Part shown: piece after piece, positions 1-8,225 of the stretch
How the letters are laid out: each line of letters starts with the position of its first letter
Position numbering within the stretch: the first letter of the stretch is position 1
The notes under the pieces: model-generated
What the model was told of the DNA's origin: nothing
Seen by the model: only the letters and a program-made list of their open reading frames with translations
Database searches by the model: none
Program-made: the position numbers and the translations under genes
From: CAWFNW01 sp963817405
GTDB lineage: Bacteria > Actinomycetota > Coriobacteriia > Anaerosomatales > Anaerosomataceae
Length of the DNA stretch: 64,000 nt
Direction: 5' to 3'
Assembly: GCA_963817405.1 (NCBI GenBank)
Contig: CAWFNW010000002.1
Span: 372,001-436,000 of the forward strand

Positions 1-1
1 C

Positions 2-706
2 GATGCCGTGTGGCTCGAGGACGGCCGCATCACCGATGCGGTCGTCCTCGACACCGGCTTCGACCCGCAGGCGGTCGCTCGGTCGATCGTCGCCCGCAAC
101 GGGCACGATGCCATCGTCGCCACCGGCTATGGCCGCCACGTCGCGCGCGAGGCGTTCGGCGCGGACATCGTGACGGAGATCAAGGCCTACGCGCTCGGGG
201 CGCACGCGCTCTTCCCCCAAGCGGCCTCGGTGCTGGACATCGGCGGTCAGGACACCAAGGTGATCTCGCTCGGGCCGGCGGGCCGCGTCCTCGACTTCGA
301 GATGAACGACAAGTGCGCCGCCGGGACGGGCAAGTTTCTGGAGGTCATGGCGCGCGCGCTCGGCTACGAGCTCTCTGATATGGCCGCGTCTGCGCTGGTT
401 GCCAAGACGGGCATCGCTATCTCCAGCATGTGCACCGTGTTCGCGGAGAGCGAGGTCACCGGCCTCGTCCACCGCGGCGAAGACCTGGGGCGCGTCGCGC
501 GCGGTCTGCACGAGTCGATCGCCAAGCGCACCCTCTCCTCGCTCAAGCGTGTGGGCGCAAGGGGGCCGCTCGTGTTCGCCGGCGGCGTCGCGATGAATGC
601 GGCGATGGTGGCGCTCATCCGTGACGGCTTCGCGGGCGAGGTGCTGGTGCCCGAGCAGGCGCAGCTTGTGGGTGCGCACGGGGCGGCGCTCTCCGCGTTC
701 GCGTAG
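2..706 (+). CDS. BadF/BadG/BcrA/BcrD-type ATPase (2-hydroxyacyl-CoA dehydratase activator family), 5'-truncated
   Basis: The gene runs in from the left edge, so its N-terminus is missing; the frame is open from base 2. The visible 234 residues carry the ASKHA nucleotide-binding signatures of the family: DIGGQDTK, then NDKCAAGTGKF, SSMCTVFAESEV and the C-terminal GGVAMN. The two cysteines (in NDKC and SSMC) match the positions that hold the bridging [4Fe-4S] cluster in HgdC-type homodimers. Known members use ATP to send a low-potential electron to a dehydratase or reductase partner. No partner subunit is visible in the window, so the substrate is unknown; it probably lies to the left. It is a cytoplasmic protein. 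The family call is firm; the specific role is not. Confidence 0.85.
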   Translation, partial: DAVWLEDGRITDAVVLDTGFDPQAVARSIVARNGHDAIVATGYGRHVAREAFGADIVTEIKAYALGAHALFPQAASVLDIGGQDTKVISLGPAGRVLDFEMNDKCAAGTGKFLEVMARALGYELSDMAASALVAKTGIAISSMCTVFAESEVTGLVHRGEDLGRVARGLHESIAKRTLSSLKRVGARGPLVFAGGVAMNAAMVALIRDGFAGEVLVPEQAQLVGAHGAALSAFA

Positions 707-783
707 GGGAGTAGCAGATGTCCCGGCCGCCTCGCGCCGGGCCCCCTGCGGGTATCATGGAGGCATCCGAGAGGAGTGCCCAC

Positions 784-1959
784 ATGACCCCCGATTCTCC
801 CGCTCCGTTCCTGCCCGAACTCGAGCGGCTCCGGTCGCTCACCTGCGCGAAGTGGAACTGGTTCGATGCCGACGTCATCCCCGCGTGGGTGGCGGACATG
901 GACCTTCCCCCGGTGCCGGCCGCGGTGGATGCCGTGCGCCAGCTCACGGAGCGCGGGGACTTCGGCTACAACTTCTCGGCGCACGGCTGCCTGCCTGATA
1001 CGTACGCCACGTGGGAGACGCGCCGCCACGGGTGGTCGCCCGATCCCGTACGAACGCGCCTGTTCTGCGACGTCCTGCAGGCCGTGGATGTGGCACTGTG
1101 GCTGCACACGAAGCCGGGCGATGGCGTCGTCATCTTCACGCCGGTCTACCCGCCGTTCTTCCCGGCGATCACGGGAGGCGACCGTCGCGTCATCGACTGC
1201 CCGCTCGACCCCGAGGGCTGGCGGCTCGACGCGCAGGTGCTGCGCGACACGGTCGACGAGTCCACCACGGCGATCCTCATGTGCAACCCCCACAATCCCA
1301 CCGGCCGCGCGTTCACTGCTCAGGAACTCACCGCGATCGCGCAGGTAGCGGAGGAACACGACCTTCTCGTGATCAGCGATGAGATCTGGGCCGACCTCGT
1401 CTACGCGCCTGCGAAGCACGTCCCGTTCGCCTCGCTTTCCGACGCTGCGGCTGCTCGCACGGTGACGATATCCGCGGCAAGCAAGGCTTTCAACCTCGCC
1501 GGTCTCCGCTGTGCGGTCGCTCATCTGGGGAGCGATGCCATGCTTGCGGCCTACGATGCCCTGCCGAGGCACCTGCTGGGCGGTCCCGGCTCGCCCGGCG
1601 CGGCAGCGACGCTCGCGGCATGGACGGACGGTGGGCCGTGGCTCGACGAGACCCGGGTGCATCTCGTGGCGATGCGCGATCACGCGCTCGCCCGGCTGGC
1701 GGCGGAGCTCCCCGAGGTGCGCGTCGTATCGCCCGAGGCGACCTACCTCATGTGGCTGGACTTCCGAGCGCTCGGGCTGGGCGACGACCCGGCGGCGTGG
1801 CTGCTGGAGCATGCCCGCGTGGGGCTTTCTGCAGGGCCTGACTTCGGGCCGCACGGGGCGGGCTTCGCTCGGCTCAACTTCGCGACCACCGAGGGGATCT
1901 TGGACGAGCTGCTCGACCGGATCGTGGCCGCTGTCAGGTCGGACTCACCGCGCGGGTGA
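784..1959 (+). CDS. MalY/PatB-type PLP-dependent aminotransferase / cystathionine beta-lyase
   Basis: This is a 391-residue fold-type I PLP enzyme of the MalY/PatB group, which cleaves C-S bonds of cystathionine or cysteine conjugates (beta-elimination). Signatures are the N-terminal WVADMDLP, the CNPHNPTGR substrate and PLP loop, SDEIWADL (PLP-binding Asp), and the Schiff-base lysine in SAASKAFNLAG. The ATG at 784 is chosen because GAGGAG lies 7 bases upstream; an upstream in-frame start at 718 would add a low-complexity tail. It follows the BadF-type gene by 77 bases on the same strand. Its 3' end overlaps the convergent PIN-domain toxin gene by 15 bases. Whether it acts mainly as a lyase or an aminotransferase cannot be read from sequence. 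Confidence 0.88.
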   Translation: MTPDSPAPFLPELERLRSLTCAKWNWFDADVIPAWVADMDLPPVPAAVDAVRQLTERGDFGYNFSAHGCLPDTYATWETRRHGWSPDPVRTRLFCDVLQAVDVALWLHTKPGDGVVIFTPVYPPFFPAITGGDRRVIDCPLDPEGWRLDAQVLRDTVDESTTAILMCNPHNPTGRAFTAQELTAIAQVAEEHDLLVISDEIWADLVYAPAKHVPFASLSDAAAARTVTISAASKAFNLAGLRCAVAHLGSDAMLAAYDALPRHLLGGPGSPGAAATLAAWTDGGPWLDETRVHLVAMRDHALARLAAELPEVRVVSPEATYLMWLDFRALGLGDDPAAWLLEHARVGLSAGPDFGPHGAGFARLNFATTEGILDELLDRIVAAVRSDSPRG

Positions 1960-2373
1960 CGCTCCGATCAGGATGACCCGGTCGCCAAGGCCGACCTCGA
2001 CCGCAAGAGCTGCGAGGCGCTTATCGGCTGTCGCCAGCTCGCAGTCATTCACGATCGCGGCTGCGAGGTAGTAGCAGTCGTAGATGGGGTGTCCGTGCCG
2101 GACCGCCAGCCGGAGCGCGGCCGCTGTGAGGCGTCGCAGGGGCAGCGTCCTGATTGGGGACAGCATCAAGTCCCCCAGCAGCTGCTCGATTGCGGGCGCC
2201 GCGAGCGAGTCCTTGCGGGCCTGCTTCCAGATCGCGTTCCCGCATTCCGGGTATATCAGCGCCGGCGCGATGAGTGGGCGCTGACTCCCGACCAACCGAC
2301 GCGCCTCGGCGGTCCCGGCCCCCTGGATGAAGCAGCGCACAACGATCGACGCATCGACAACAAGAGCACTCAT
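1945..2373 (-). CDS. vapC: PIN-domain toxin, VapC-type
   Basis: The 142-residue protein has the PIN nuclease fold. It shows an early acidic residue in VVDASIVV, the conserved Glu in YPECGNAIWK, and the late acidic pair in YDCYYLAAA and LATADKRL. VapC toxins are Mg-dependent endoribonucleases, usually cutting tRNA or rRNA, held inactive by their cognate antitoxin. It is encoded directly after the antitoxin with a 4-base ATGA overlap (2370-2373), the usual coupled arrangement. Its 3' end overlaps the convergent MalY gene by 15 bases. A second, diverged pair of the same design lies at 37828-38477. Confidence 0.88.
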   Translation of the reverse strand: MSALVVDASIVVRCFIQGAGTAEARRLVGSQRPLIAPALIYPECGNAIWKQARKDSLAAPAIEQLLGDLMLSPIRTLPLRRLTAAALRLAVRHGHPIYDCYYLAAAIVNDCELATADKRLAALAVEVGLGDRVILIGASPAR

Positions 2374-2606
2374 CGGCTGTCACGATCCTCGCGGATGAAC
2401 TGGGTCGTATCCCCGGTCAGGCCCCACGAACGGCGCTCCTCCAAGTGCTTCTCCGTGAGCTCCAGCCACTCCTCAATCGAGAGACCCACCGCGTCCTCCA
2501 CGATCGCGAGCAGCTCCTTCTGGAGCGAGCGGCCGTTCTCTTTCGCCTGGTCTTTCAGCCGAGCGACAACGTCCTCGGGGACGTCGCGTATGAGGAGGTC
2601 GGCCAT
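2370..2606 (-). CDS. vapB: FitA/VapB-type ribbon-helix-helix antitoxin
   Basis: The small protein (78 residues from 2606) starts with MADLLIRDVPEDVVARLKDQA, a ribbon-helix-helix DNA-binding strand and helix typical of FitA/VapB antitoxins, followed by an acidic toxin-binding tail. The start at 2606 matches the family N-terminus. A longer form from the ATG at 2642 has an even better ribosome site (GGAGGTG, 8 bases away) and cannot be excluded. It probably represses its own operon and neutralises the downstream PIN toxin, whose start codon it overlaps. Its last eight residues, IREDRDSR, are identical to those of the second antitoxin at 38247. Confidence 0.82.
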   Translation of the reverse strand: MADLLIRDVPEDVVARLKDQAKENGRSLQKELLAIVEDAVGLSIEEWLELTEKHLEERRSWGLTGDTTQFIREDRDSR

Positions 2607-2716
2607 CGCTTCACGGCTCCTTGTCCGGGCGAGTGATTGCATAATGATAGCACCTCCACGCAGTGACTTCATCCGGTGGTATCCTCGAGGGGTCGTCACC
2701 TCGAACGGGGGCCGAA

Positions 2717-3337
2717 GTGTCCGAGCGAGAGCCACAGCAAGCGGATGCGGATCAGATCCGCGCTTCCTGGCGAGCCGACGAGCAGGTCATCGCCGTCGAC
2801 GAGGACGACAAGGAGCTCGGGCTCGTCTCACGCTCCGAGGCGCACGGCCACGACAGCACCATGCACCGCGCCTTCATGACGCTTCTCATCGACGCCGAGG
2901 GTCGCTTGCTCCTGTGTCGTCGGAGCGCGCACAAACGCCTTTGGCCGCTCATCTGGGCCGACAGCTGCGCCGGGCATCCTCATCCCGACGAGGACACACA
3001 CACAGCTGCCGAGCGGCGCCTTGGCGAAGAACTCGGTTGCAGCACGCCGCTGACGCATGTCGGCCGCTTCATCTATCGGACACCGTTCGGCGATGAGGGC
3101 TTCGAGCATGAGCTCTGCCACGTCTTCGTCGGGCCCGTCTGTGACGTGAAACCTGACCCCGCTGAGGTGGCCGAGGTGGGTCTTTTCGGCCTCGGCGAAC
3201 TGGCCATCGGCATGCTGGAGCGGCCGGACGACTTCGCGCCGTGGCTCATCGAGTGCCTCCACGCGCTGCCTCCGTCGGCGTTTGTGCTGCTACCCCATCA
3301 CGATGCCTTCGGCGGTGCCGCGTCGCGTACCCTCTAG
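2717..3337 (+). CDS. idi: type I isopentenyl-diphosphate delta-isomerase (Nudix fold)
   Basis: The enzyme interconverts isopentenyl and dimethylallyl diphosphate in isoprenoid synthesis. The 206-residue Nudix-fold protein shows the catalytic-cysteine motif WADSCAGHP, the following Nudix-like stretch AAERRLGEELG, and the Glu-Cys strand HELCHVF that carries the metal-binding glutamate. The GTG at 2717 is preceded by a G-rich ribosome site; the ORF could be extended to 2663 without gaining family sequence. It diverges from the VapBC-type antitoxin gene. Its last codons (…RTL, stop at 3335-3337) lie inside the left arm of the first copy of the palindromic repeat family, so the element directly forms its 3' end. 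It is cytoplasmic. Confidence 0.85.
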   Translation: MSEREPQQADADQIRASWRADEQVIAVDEDDKELGLVSRSEAHGHDSTMHRAFMTLLIDAEGRLLLCRRSAHKRLWPLIWADSCAGHPHPDEDTHTAAERRLGEELGCSTPLTHVGRFIYRTPFGDEGFEHELCHVFVGPVCDVKPDPAEVAEVGLFGLGELAIGMLERPDDFAPWLIECLHALPPSAFVLLPHHDAFGGAASRTL

Positions 3338-3370
3338 AGACTTATCAAATATGATGACTTTCCAGAGGGT
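3329..3370. repeat. palindromic 3'-end element, copy 1
   Basis: The arms ACCCTCT (3329-3335) and AGAGGGT (3364-3370) flank the conserved core TTATCAAATATGAT. The stop codon of idi lies in the left arm. The right flank GCGCAGGAG resembles the trailing block of other copies. It lies between co-directional idi and the gene at 3479. Confidence 0.8.
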
Positions 3371-3478
3371 GCGCAGGAGCATCCGCTTACTCCCCGCTCG
3401 CGCCTCACTCCCCGCTCGCGCCAATCACGCACCCCTCAATGGCGTACTGTGGGCACCAGCCCACGTCAGAGGAGCGCC

Positions 3479-4120
3479 ATGTCCCGGATCGACGAACTCA
3501 TCGAACGGATGCGCGGCCTGGAGGAAGAAGTCCAGGTCGAGTACGACAAGAAGCGCGCTGACTTCAAGTCCGTCATCGAGCAGAAGCGGATCCAGTTCGG
3601 CCAGGACGTCATGGAGCTGCAACGGCGGTCGAAGCGAGGCGTGCTTCGCTACGTGTTCGGCGCATCGCCGATTGAATGGTTAGCCGTTCCCGTCATCTGG
3701 CTGGGCATCCTGCCGATGCTCCTGCTCGACCTCTTCCTCTTCCTCTTCCAAGCCATCTGCTTTCCGGCCTACAAGATCCCGAAGGTGAAGCGGTCCGCCT
3801 ACCTCGCGCTCGACCGGGGCGACCTTCCGTATCTCAACTTCATCGAGAAGATGAACTGCGCCTACTGCGGCTACGCGAACGGCCTTGCCGGCTACTTCAG
3901 GGAGATCGCCGCGCGGACAGAGCAGTACTGGTGCCCCATCAAGCACGCTCGCCGCATCGTCGCGGCGCACGACTACTACCCGAACTTCTTCGAGTACGGC
4001 GACGCGGAGGCCTACCGTCTTGGCCTTGAGCGGCTGCGAAACGCGCTGGCCGATATCGACGGGACTCCGCCAGCCGAGATTGGCGTGACTCCGCTGGCCG
4101 ACGTCGACGAGACCGCCTAG
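3479..4120 (+). CDS. conserved membrane-associated protein with CxxC and WCPIKH motifs, unknown function
   Basis: This is a 213-residue protein I do not recognise by name. Residues 1-55 are charged and probably coiled-coil (EEEVQVEYDKKRADFKSVIE). A hydrophobic block at about 65-90 (VIWLGILPMLLLDLFLFLF) makes one or two membrane segments. The cytoplasmic second half carries NCAYCGYANG and, about 25 residues later, YWCPIKHARR. The three Cys and one His are spaced like a metal-binding site, so a zinc or iron-sulfur ligand set is plausible. The ATG at 3479 has GGAGCG just upstream. It is flanked on both sides by copies of the palindromic repeat and is apparently monocistronic. Confidence 0.65.
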   Translation: MSRIDELIERMRGLEEEVQVEYDKKRADFKSVIEQKRIQFGQDVMELQRRSKRGVLRYVFGASPIEWLAVPVIWLGILPMLLLDLFLFLFQAICFPAYKIPKVKRSAYLALDRGDLPYLNFIEKMNCAYCGYANGLAGYFREIAARTEQYWCPIKHARRIVAAHDYYPNFFEYGDAEAYRLGLERLRNALADIDGTPPAEIGVTPLADVDETA

Positions 4121-4157
4121 CGGCGGGCAAACAGTCGCCCCGGCCCGGGGTCTCGCA

Positions 4158-4198
4158 CTCTCTGAGAACGTATCAAATATGCTAACTTTTCAGAGGGT
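4158..4198. repeat. palindromic 3'-end element, copy 2
   Basis: The arms CTCTGA (4160-4165) and TCAGAG (4190-4195) enclose GTATCAAATATGCTAAC. The right flank CCGCAGAGGTACCC matches the trailing block seen in copies 1, 6 and 7. It lies 37 bases after the 3479-4120 gene and upstream of the co-directional ABC ATPase. Confidence 0.8.
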
Positions 4199-4309
4199 TC
4201 CGCAGAGGTACCCGCCCCGCCGCATGCCCCGTCGCCCGCCCCCGCGCCCCCGCCTCACCCCTCGGGTATATCCACTCATGGCACCCCCGCTCGGCATTGG
4301 AGGCACGCG

Positions 4310-5032
4310 TTGGCCACGGAAGCATCCGCCACCCCGGTCGTGCATCTCAGCAGTCTCGTGAAGGTCTATGACACGGGAGAGGTGCCGTTCACGGCGCTCA
4401 AGGGCGTGGATCTGGACGTCTACTCGGGCGAGTTCGTCGGCATCATCGGCAAGTCCGGCAGCGGCAAGACGACGCTCATCAACATGATCACCGGCATCGA
4501 CCACCCCACGTCGGGCGAGGTCGTCGTCGGCGATACGCCGGTGCACAAGCTGGGCGAGAACGCGCTCGCGAAATGGCGCGGGCGCACCATCGGCGTGGTG
4601 TTCCAGTTCTTCCAGCTGCTTCCCACGCTCACGGTGCTCGAGAACGTGCTCCTGCCGATGGACTTCTGCTCCACGTACCCGCTGCGTGAGCGGGTGCCCC
4701 GCGCCATGGACCTGCTCGAGCAGGTGGAGCTCGCGGACCAGGCCAACAAGCTTCCCGCGGCGCTCTCGGGCGGGCAGCAGCAGCGGGCGGCGATCGCTCG
4801 CGCGCTGGCAAACGACCCGCCGATCCTCGCGGCGGACGAGCCCACCGGCAACTTGGACTCAAAGACGGCGGAGGCCGTCTTCGGGCTCTTCGAGCGGCTC
4901 GTGGAGCAGCACAAGACGATCATCATGGTGACGCACGACAACGACCTCGCCTCGCGCGTCCGGCGCGCGCTGCATGTGGCTGACGGCGAGATCGTCGAAG
5001 AGCGTATCCACCGCGAGCGGCACACGGGGTAG
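4310..5032 (+). CDS. ABC transporter ATP-binding protein, LolD/MacB (MacB-FtsX exporter) type
   Basis: The 240-residue ATPase has Walker A (GKSGSGKTTL), Q-loop (VVFQFFQLLPTLTVLENV, the LolD/MacB-type Q-loop), ABC signature LSGGQQQR, Walker B ILAADEPTGNLD and the H-loop VTHD. Such subunits power mechanotransmission exporters or lipoprotein release systems with FtsX-fold permeases. The start is the TTG at 4310, placed 6 bases after GGAGG; no ATG fits. It is followed after 5 bases by the permease at 5038, so the two form one operon. Its permease is frameshifted (see next entry), so the system may be dead or a sequence error may be present. Confidence 0.9.
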   Translation: MATEASATPVVHLSSLVKVYDTGEVPFTALKGVDLDVYSGEFVGIIGKSGSGKTTLINMITGIDHPTSGEVVVGDTPVHKLGENALAKWRGRTIGVVFQFFQLLPTLTVLENVLLPMDFCSTYPLRERVPRAMDLLEQVELADQANKLPAALSGGQQQRAAIARALANDPPILAADEPTGNLDSKTAEAVFGLFERLVEQHKTIIMVTHDNDLASRVRRALHVADGEIVEERIHRERHTG

Positions 5033-5037
5033 CGGCC

Positions 5038-7430
5038 GTGGCCCTCTCCCCGCGCTGGCGCAAGGTCTTCCGGGACCTCTCCTCGCACTGGTTCCGCACC
5101 GCGCTTGTCGTCGTGTCCATCGCCATCGGCATCTTCGCCGTCGGTGTGATGCTTGGTGGGCGCGAGATCCTCCTCCGCGAGTTCGATGCGGACCATAAGG
5201 CGTCCGTCCCTCCAAACGTCACCTACCGCACGCAGGCCTTCGGCGACGAGCTCGTGAGCCGCGCCGAGGAACAGCCCGAGGTGGCGGCCGCTCAGGCCCG
5301 CCGCAGCGTCACGCTTCGCTACACGCGCGCCGGCTCTGAGGAGGACCGCAGCCTCTCGCTGGAGGCGTTCAGGGACTTTGCCGACATCCGCGTCGGCAAG
5401 GTGATCCCGCTCGCAGGCGCGCCCTGGCCGCCAAACCGCGGCGACATCGTTCTGGAGGCGGCGGCTAAGCAGGTGGCCGACTTCGCGGTCGGTGACGTCC
5501 TCACCGTCGAGCGAGCCGACGGCGAGGCCGCCACCCTGCGCATCGCGGGATTCGCGCACGATATCAACGCCATGCCGGCGCAGTTCGTCGGCTTCGAGAC
5601 CGGCTACGTCAGCTTCGACACGATGGCCGACCTCGGCGAGACCCGCGAAGCCAACCAGCTCTCGCTCGTGTTCGCGGACAAGAACATCACGTGGGCCGAG
5701 GCGTCGCGTCTCGCGGCAGACCTGCGGACCAAGCTGTTCACGCCTGAGAACCTGCAGGTCTTTAACACCGACGTACCCAAGCCGGGCAGCCACTTTCTGG
5801 GCGACATCTTCGGGGCGCTTTCGCTGCTGCTCTTGGCCCTCGGCGCGCTCTCGCTCGGCCTCTCGGCGTTCCTCGTGGTGAACACGGTCTCGTCGCTCAT
5901 GGCGCAGCAGGTGCGGCAGATCGGCGTCATGAAGGCGATCGGCGGCAGCGCCGGGCAGCTTGAGCGGCTCTACGTGGTGACGGTCGCCATCTACGGCGCG
6001 CTGGCAGTGGCCGTCGGTCTGCCCGCCACCGCCGCCGCCACCCGGTGGTTCAGCGACTTCGCCGCCGAGATCCTCAACTTCCGCGTCACCAGCTATGCGC
6101 CGCCCGCGTGGGTGGTCCTCGTCGAGATCGCGGTGGGGATGCTCGTCCCGCTGCTCGCGGCCGCGGGTCCCGTGCGCTCGGGCGTTCGCATGAGCGTCGT
6201 GAAGGCCCTGAACGCGACCGGCATGACCGACGCGAAGTTCGGTCACGGGCTCGTGGACCGGCTGCTCGGCAAGATCCGAGGGCTCCCGCGGCCGGTCGCC
6301 CTCTCGCTTCGCAACACCTTCCTTCGCAAGGGGAGGCTCGCCCTCACGCTCTCGACGCTGGTGCTTGCATCAGCCGTCGTGATGTCGGTCTTCAGCGTCC
6401 AGGCGTCGATCGAGCGCACGATCACGGACCTCGAGTCGTGGTGGCGCTACGATGCCGAGTTCGTCTTCGCCGACGCCGCAGGATGCCGCGGCGATCGAGG
6501 CCGAGGTGGAAGACGTGCCGGGGGTCGTCGCCGTCGAAGCGTGGCCGGCGTTCGGTGCCACGTTCGTCCGCTCGGACGGGACCGAGAACGAGTCGTTCAA
6601 CATCGTGGGGCTGGATCCGGCGACCGACTTCGTAGGGCCCACGCTCATCGAGGGGCGGTGGCTGGAGCCGCGCGACACCGACGCGCTCGTCATCAACACG
6701 GACGCGCAGAACGCCGAGGAGTCGCTGACGGTCGGGAGCGACGTCCGGCTTGGATGTCCTCGGCAAGGAGACGACGTGGCGCGTGGTCGGGGTGATCAAG
6801 GGGCAGCTCGGCGGGTCGACGGTCTACTGCGACGCCGAGCAGCTCACCGAGGCGACCGGCATTTCGGGCGTCACGCGCCTTCTGGTTCGCGGCTCGGCGT
6901 CCGATGCGGAGTCCGAGCAGAAGCTGCTGACCGCCGTGGAGGACCGTCTGAAAGACGGCGGCTACCAGGTGACGGCGGCTCGGACGCGTGCCGACCTGGC
7001 CGACCGGCTGCGGGAGTGGCTCGGGATTCTCGTGGCCTTCCTCGTGCTGATGGCCGCGCTCTTGGCCGCGGTGGGGGTGATCGGGCTCACCGGCACCATG
7101 TCCATCAACGTGCTCGAGAGCACGCGCGAGATCGGCGTGATGCGCGCAACGGGCGCGCAGCACAAGTCCATCTACCAGATCTATGTGTCCGAGGGGATCA
7201 CCGTCGGCTTCATCGCGTGGTTCGTAGGGGCGCTTTTCGTCTACCCGCTCAGCCTGGGGCTGGTGCGCGCGCTCGAGAAGGTCATCGGCATCCCGCTCAG
7301 CTACGCGTTCTCGTGGCTGGGCGTGCTGGCCTGGCTCGCAATTATGCTCGTCATCTCAGGCCTTGCGAGCATCGCGCCGGCGTTCCGCGCATCACAGGTG
7401 AGCGTGAGGGACGCCATCGCCTACGAGTAG
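5038..7430 (+). pseudogene. FtsX/MacB-type ABC permease, broken by two +1 frameshifts
   Basis: Joined across frames this encodes about 795 residues: an N-terminal membrane segment, a periplasmic domain, three membrane segments with the FtsX motif VRQIGVMKAIGG, a second membrane-anchored periplasmic domain, and a C-terminal FtsX block (ESTREIGVMRATGA). The first frame is coherent to about 6475 (…AEFVFADA). Sense then resumes one frame over (QDAAAIEAEVEDV) until about 6750 (SDVRL), and again one frame over (DVLGKETTWRVVGV) to the stop at 7430. Each jump equals one extra base (near 6477 and near 6750). All three parts still look like protein under selection, so the event is recent or is a sequencing or assembly error. 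The partner ATPase is at 4310. Confidence 0.85.
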
Positions 7431-7509
7431 CAATGTTGCCTTGCAGCAAGACAACACATCGCCGCATGTATCCTTGGCCGAAGGACACCCGCACGCGAGG
7501 AGACTCCCC

Positions 7510-8211
7510 ATGGCGTTCGTCAGCTTCGAAGACGTTCACAAGGTCTACCACATGGGCGAGGTCGAGATATCCGCCGCGGACGGCGTGACCTTCTCACTTG
7601 AGCGAGGGGAACTCGTCGTCATCGTTGGGCCAAGCGGCGCCGGCAAGACCACCGTTCTCAACATGCTCGGCGGCATGGACACGTGCACGTCGGGCACGAT
7701 CCGGCTCGAGGATGACGAGATCAGCTCGTTTTCCAGCCGCCGCCTCACCGAGTATCGGCGATTCGACGTCGGCTTCGTCTTCCAGTTCTACAACCTGGTG
7801 CCCAACTTGACCGCGCTCGAGAACGTCGAGCTTGCTGCGCAGATCGTCCGCGACCCGCTCGACGCGGCGCAGACGCTCGCGGAGGTAGGCCTGGCCGACC
7901 GGATGGACAACTTCCCGGCACAACTCTCGGGTGGAGAGCAGCAGCGAGTCGCCATCGCCCGCGCGCTTGCGAAGAACCCGCGGCTGCTACTCTGCGACGA
8001 GCCAACCGGGGCGCTCGACTACTCCACCGGCTCGTCGATCCTGAGACTCCTCCAGGACACATCGAACGACACCGGCCGCACGGTCATCGTCATCACGCAC
8101 AACGCCGCGCTCACCGCGATGGCTGACCGAGTGATCCGCATCAAGAGCGGTCGCGTGGCGGAAACGTGGACGAACGACGCCCCGGTCGCCGCAGACACCA
8201 TCGAGTGGTAG
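7510..8211 (+). CDS. ABC transporter ATP-binding protein, LolD/MacB type (second system)
   Basis: The 233-residue ATPase has Walker A GPSGAGKTTV, Q-loop VFQFYNLVPNLTALENVELA, signature LSGGEQQRVAIARAL, Walker B LLLCDEPTGALD and H-loop ITHN. The ATG at 7510 is preceded by GAGGAG. It is a paralogue of the ATPase at 4310 and is followed after 14 bases by its own FtsX-type permease (8226). The two ATPase-permease pairs look like diverged exporters of the same class placed in tandem; only this second pair is intact. The substrate is unknown. Confidence 0.9.
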   Translation: MAFVSFEDVHKVYHMGEVEISAADGVTFSLERGELVVIVGPSGAGKTTVLNMLGGMDTCTSGTIRLEDDEISSFSSRRLTEYRRFDVGFVFQFYNLVPNLTALENVELAAQIVRDPLDAAQTLAEVGLADRMDNFPAQLSGGEQQRVAIARALAKNPRLLLCDEPTGALDYSTGSSILRLLQDTSNDTGRTVIVITHNAALTAMADRVIRIKSGRVAETWTNDAPVAADTIEW

Positions 8212-8225
8212 CGGAGAGGCTTTTC

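Noticed and set aside
364..1854. 496-codon minus-strand ORF across the MalY gene
   Set aside because: It is antisense to a clear PLP enzyme, is Arg-rich and has no domain; it is a GC-bias shadow.
5038..7430. programmed ribosomal frameshifting in the ABC permease
   Set aside because: Neither site shows a slippery heptamer or a clear stimulatory structure, and two events in one gene make errors or mutation more likely.
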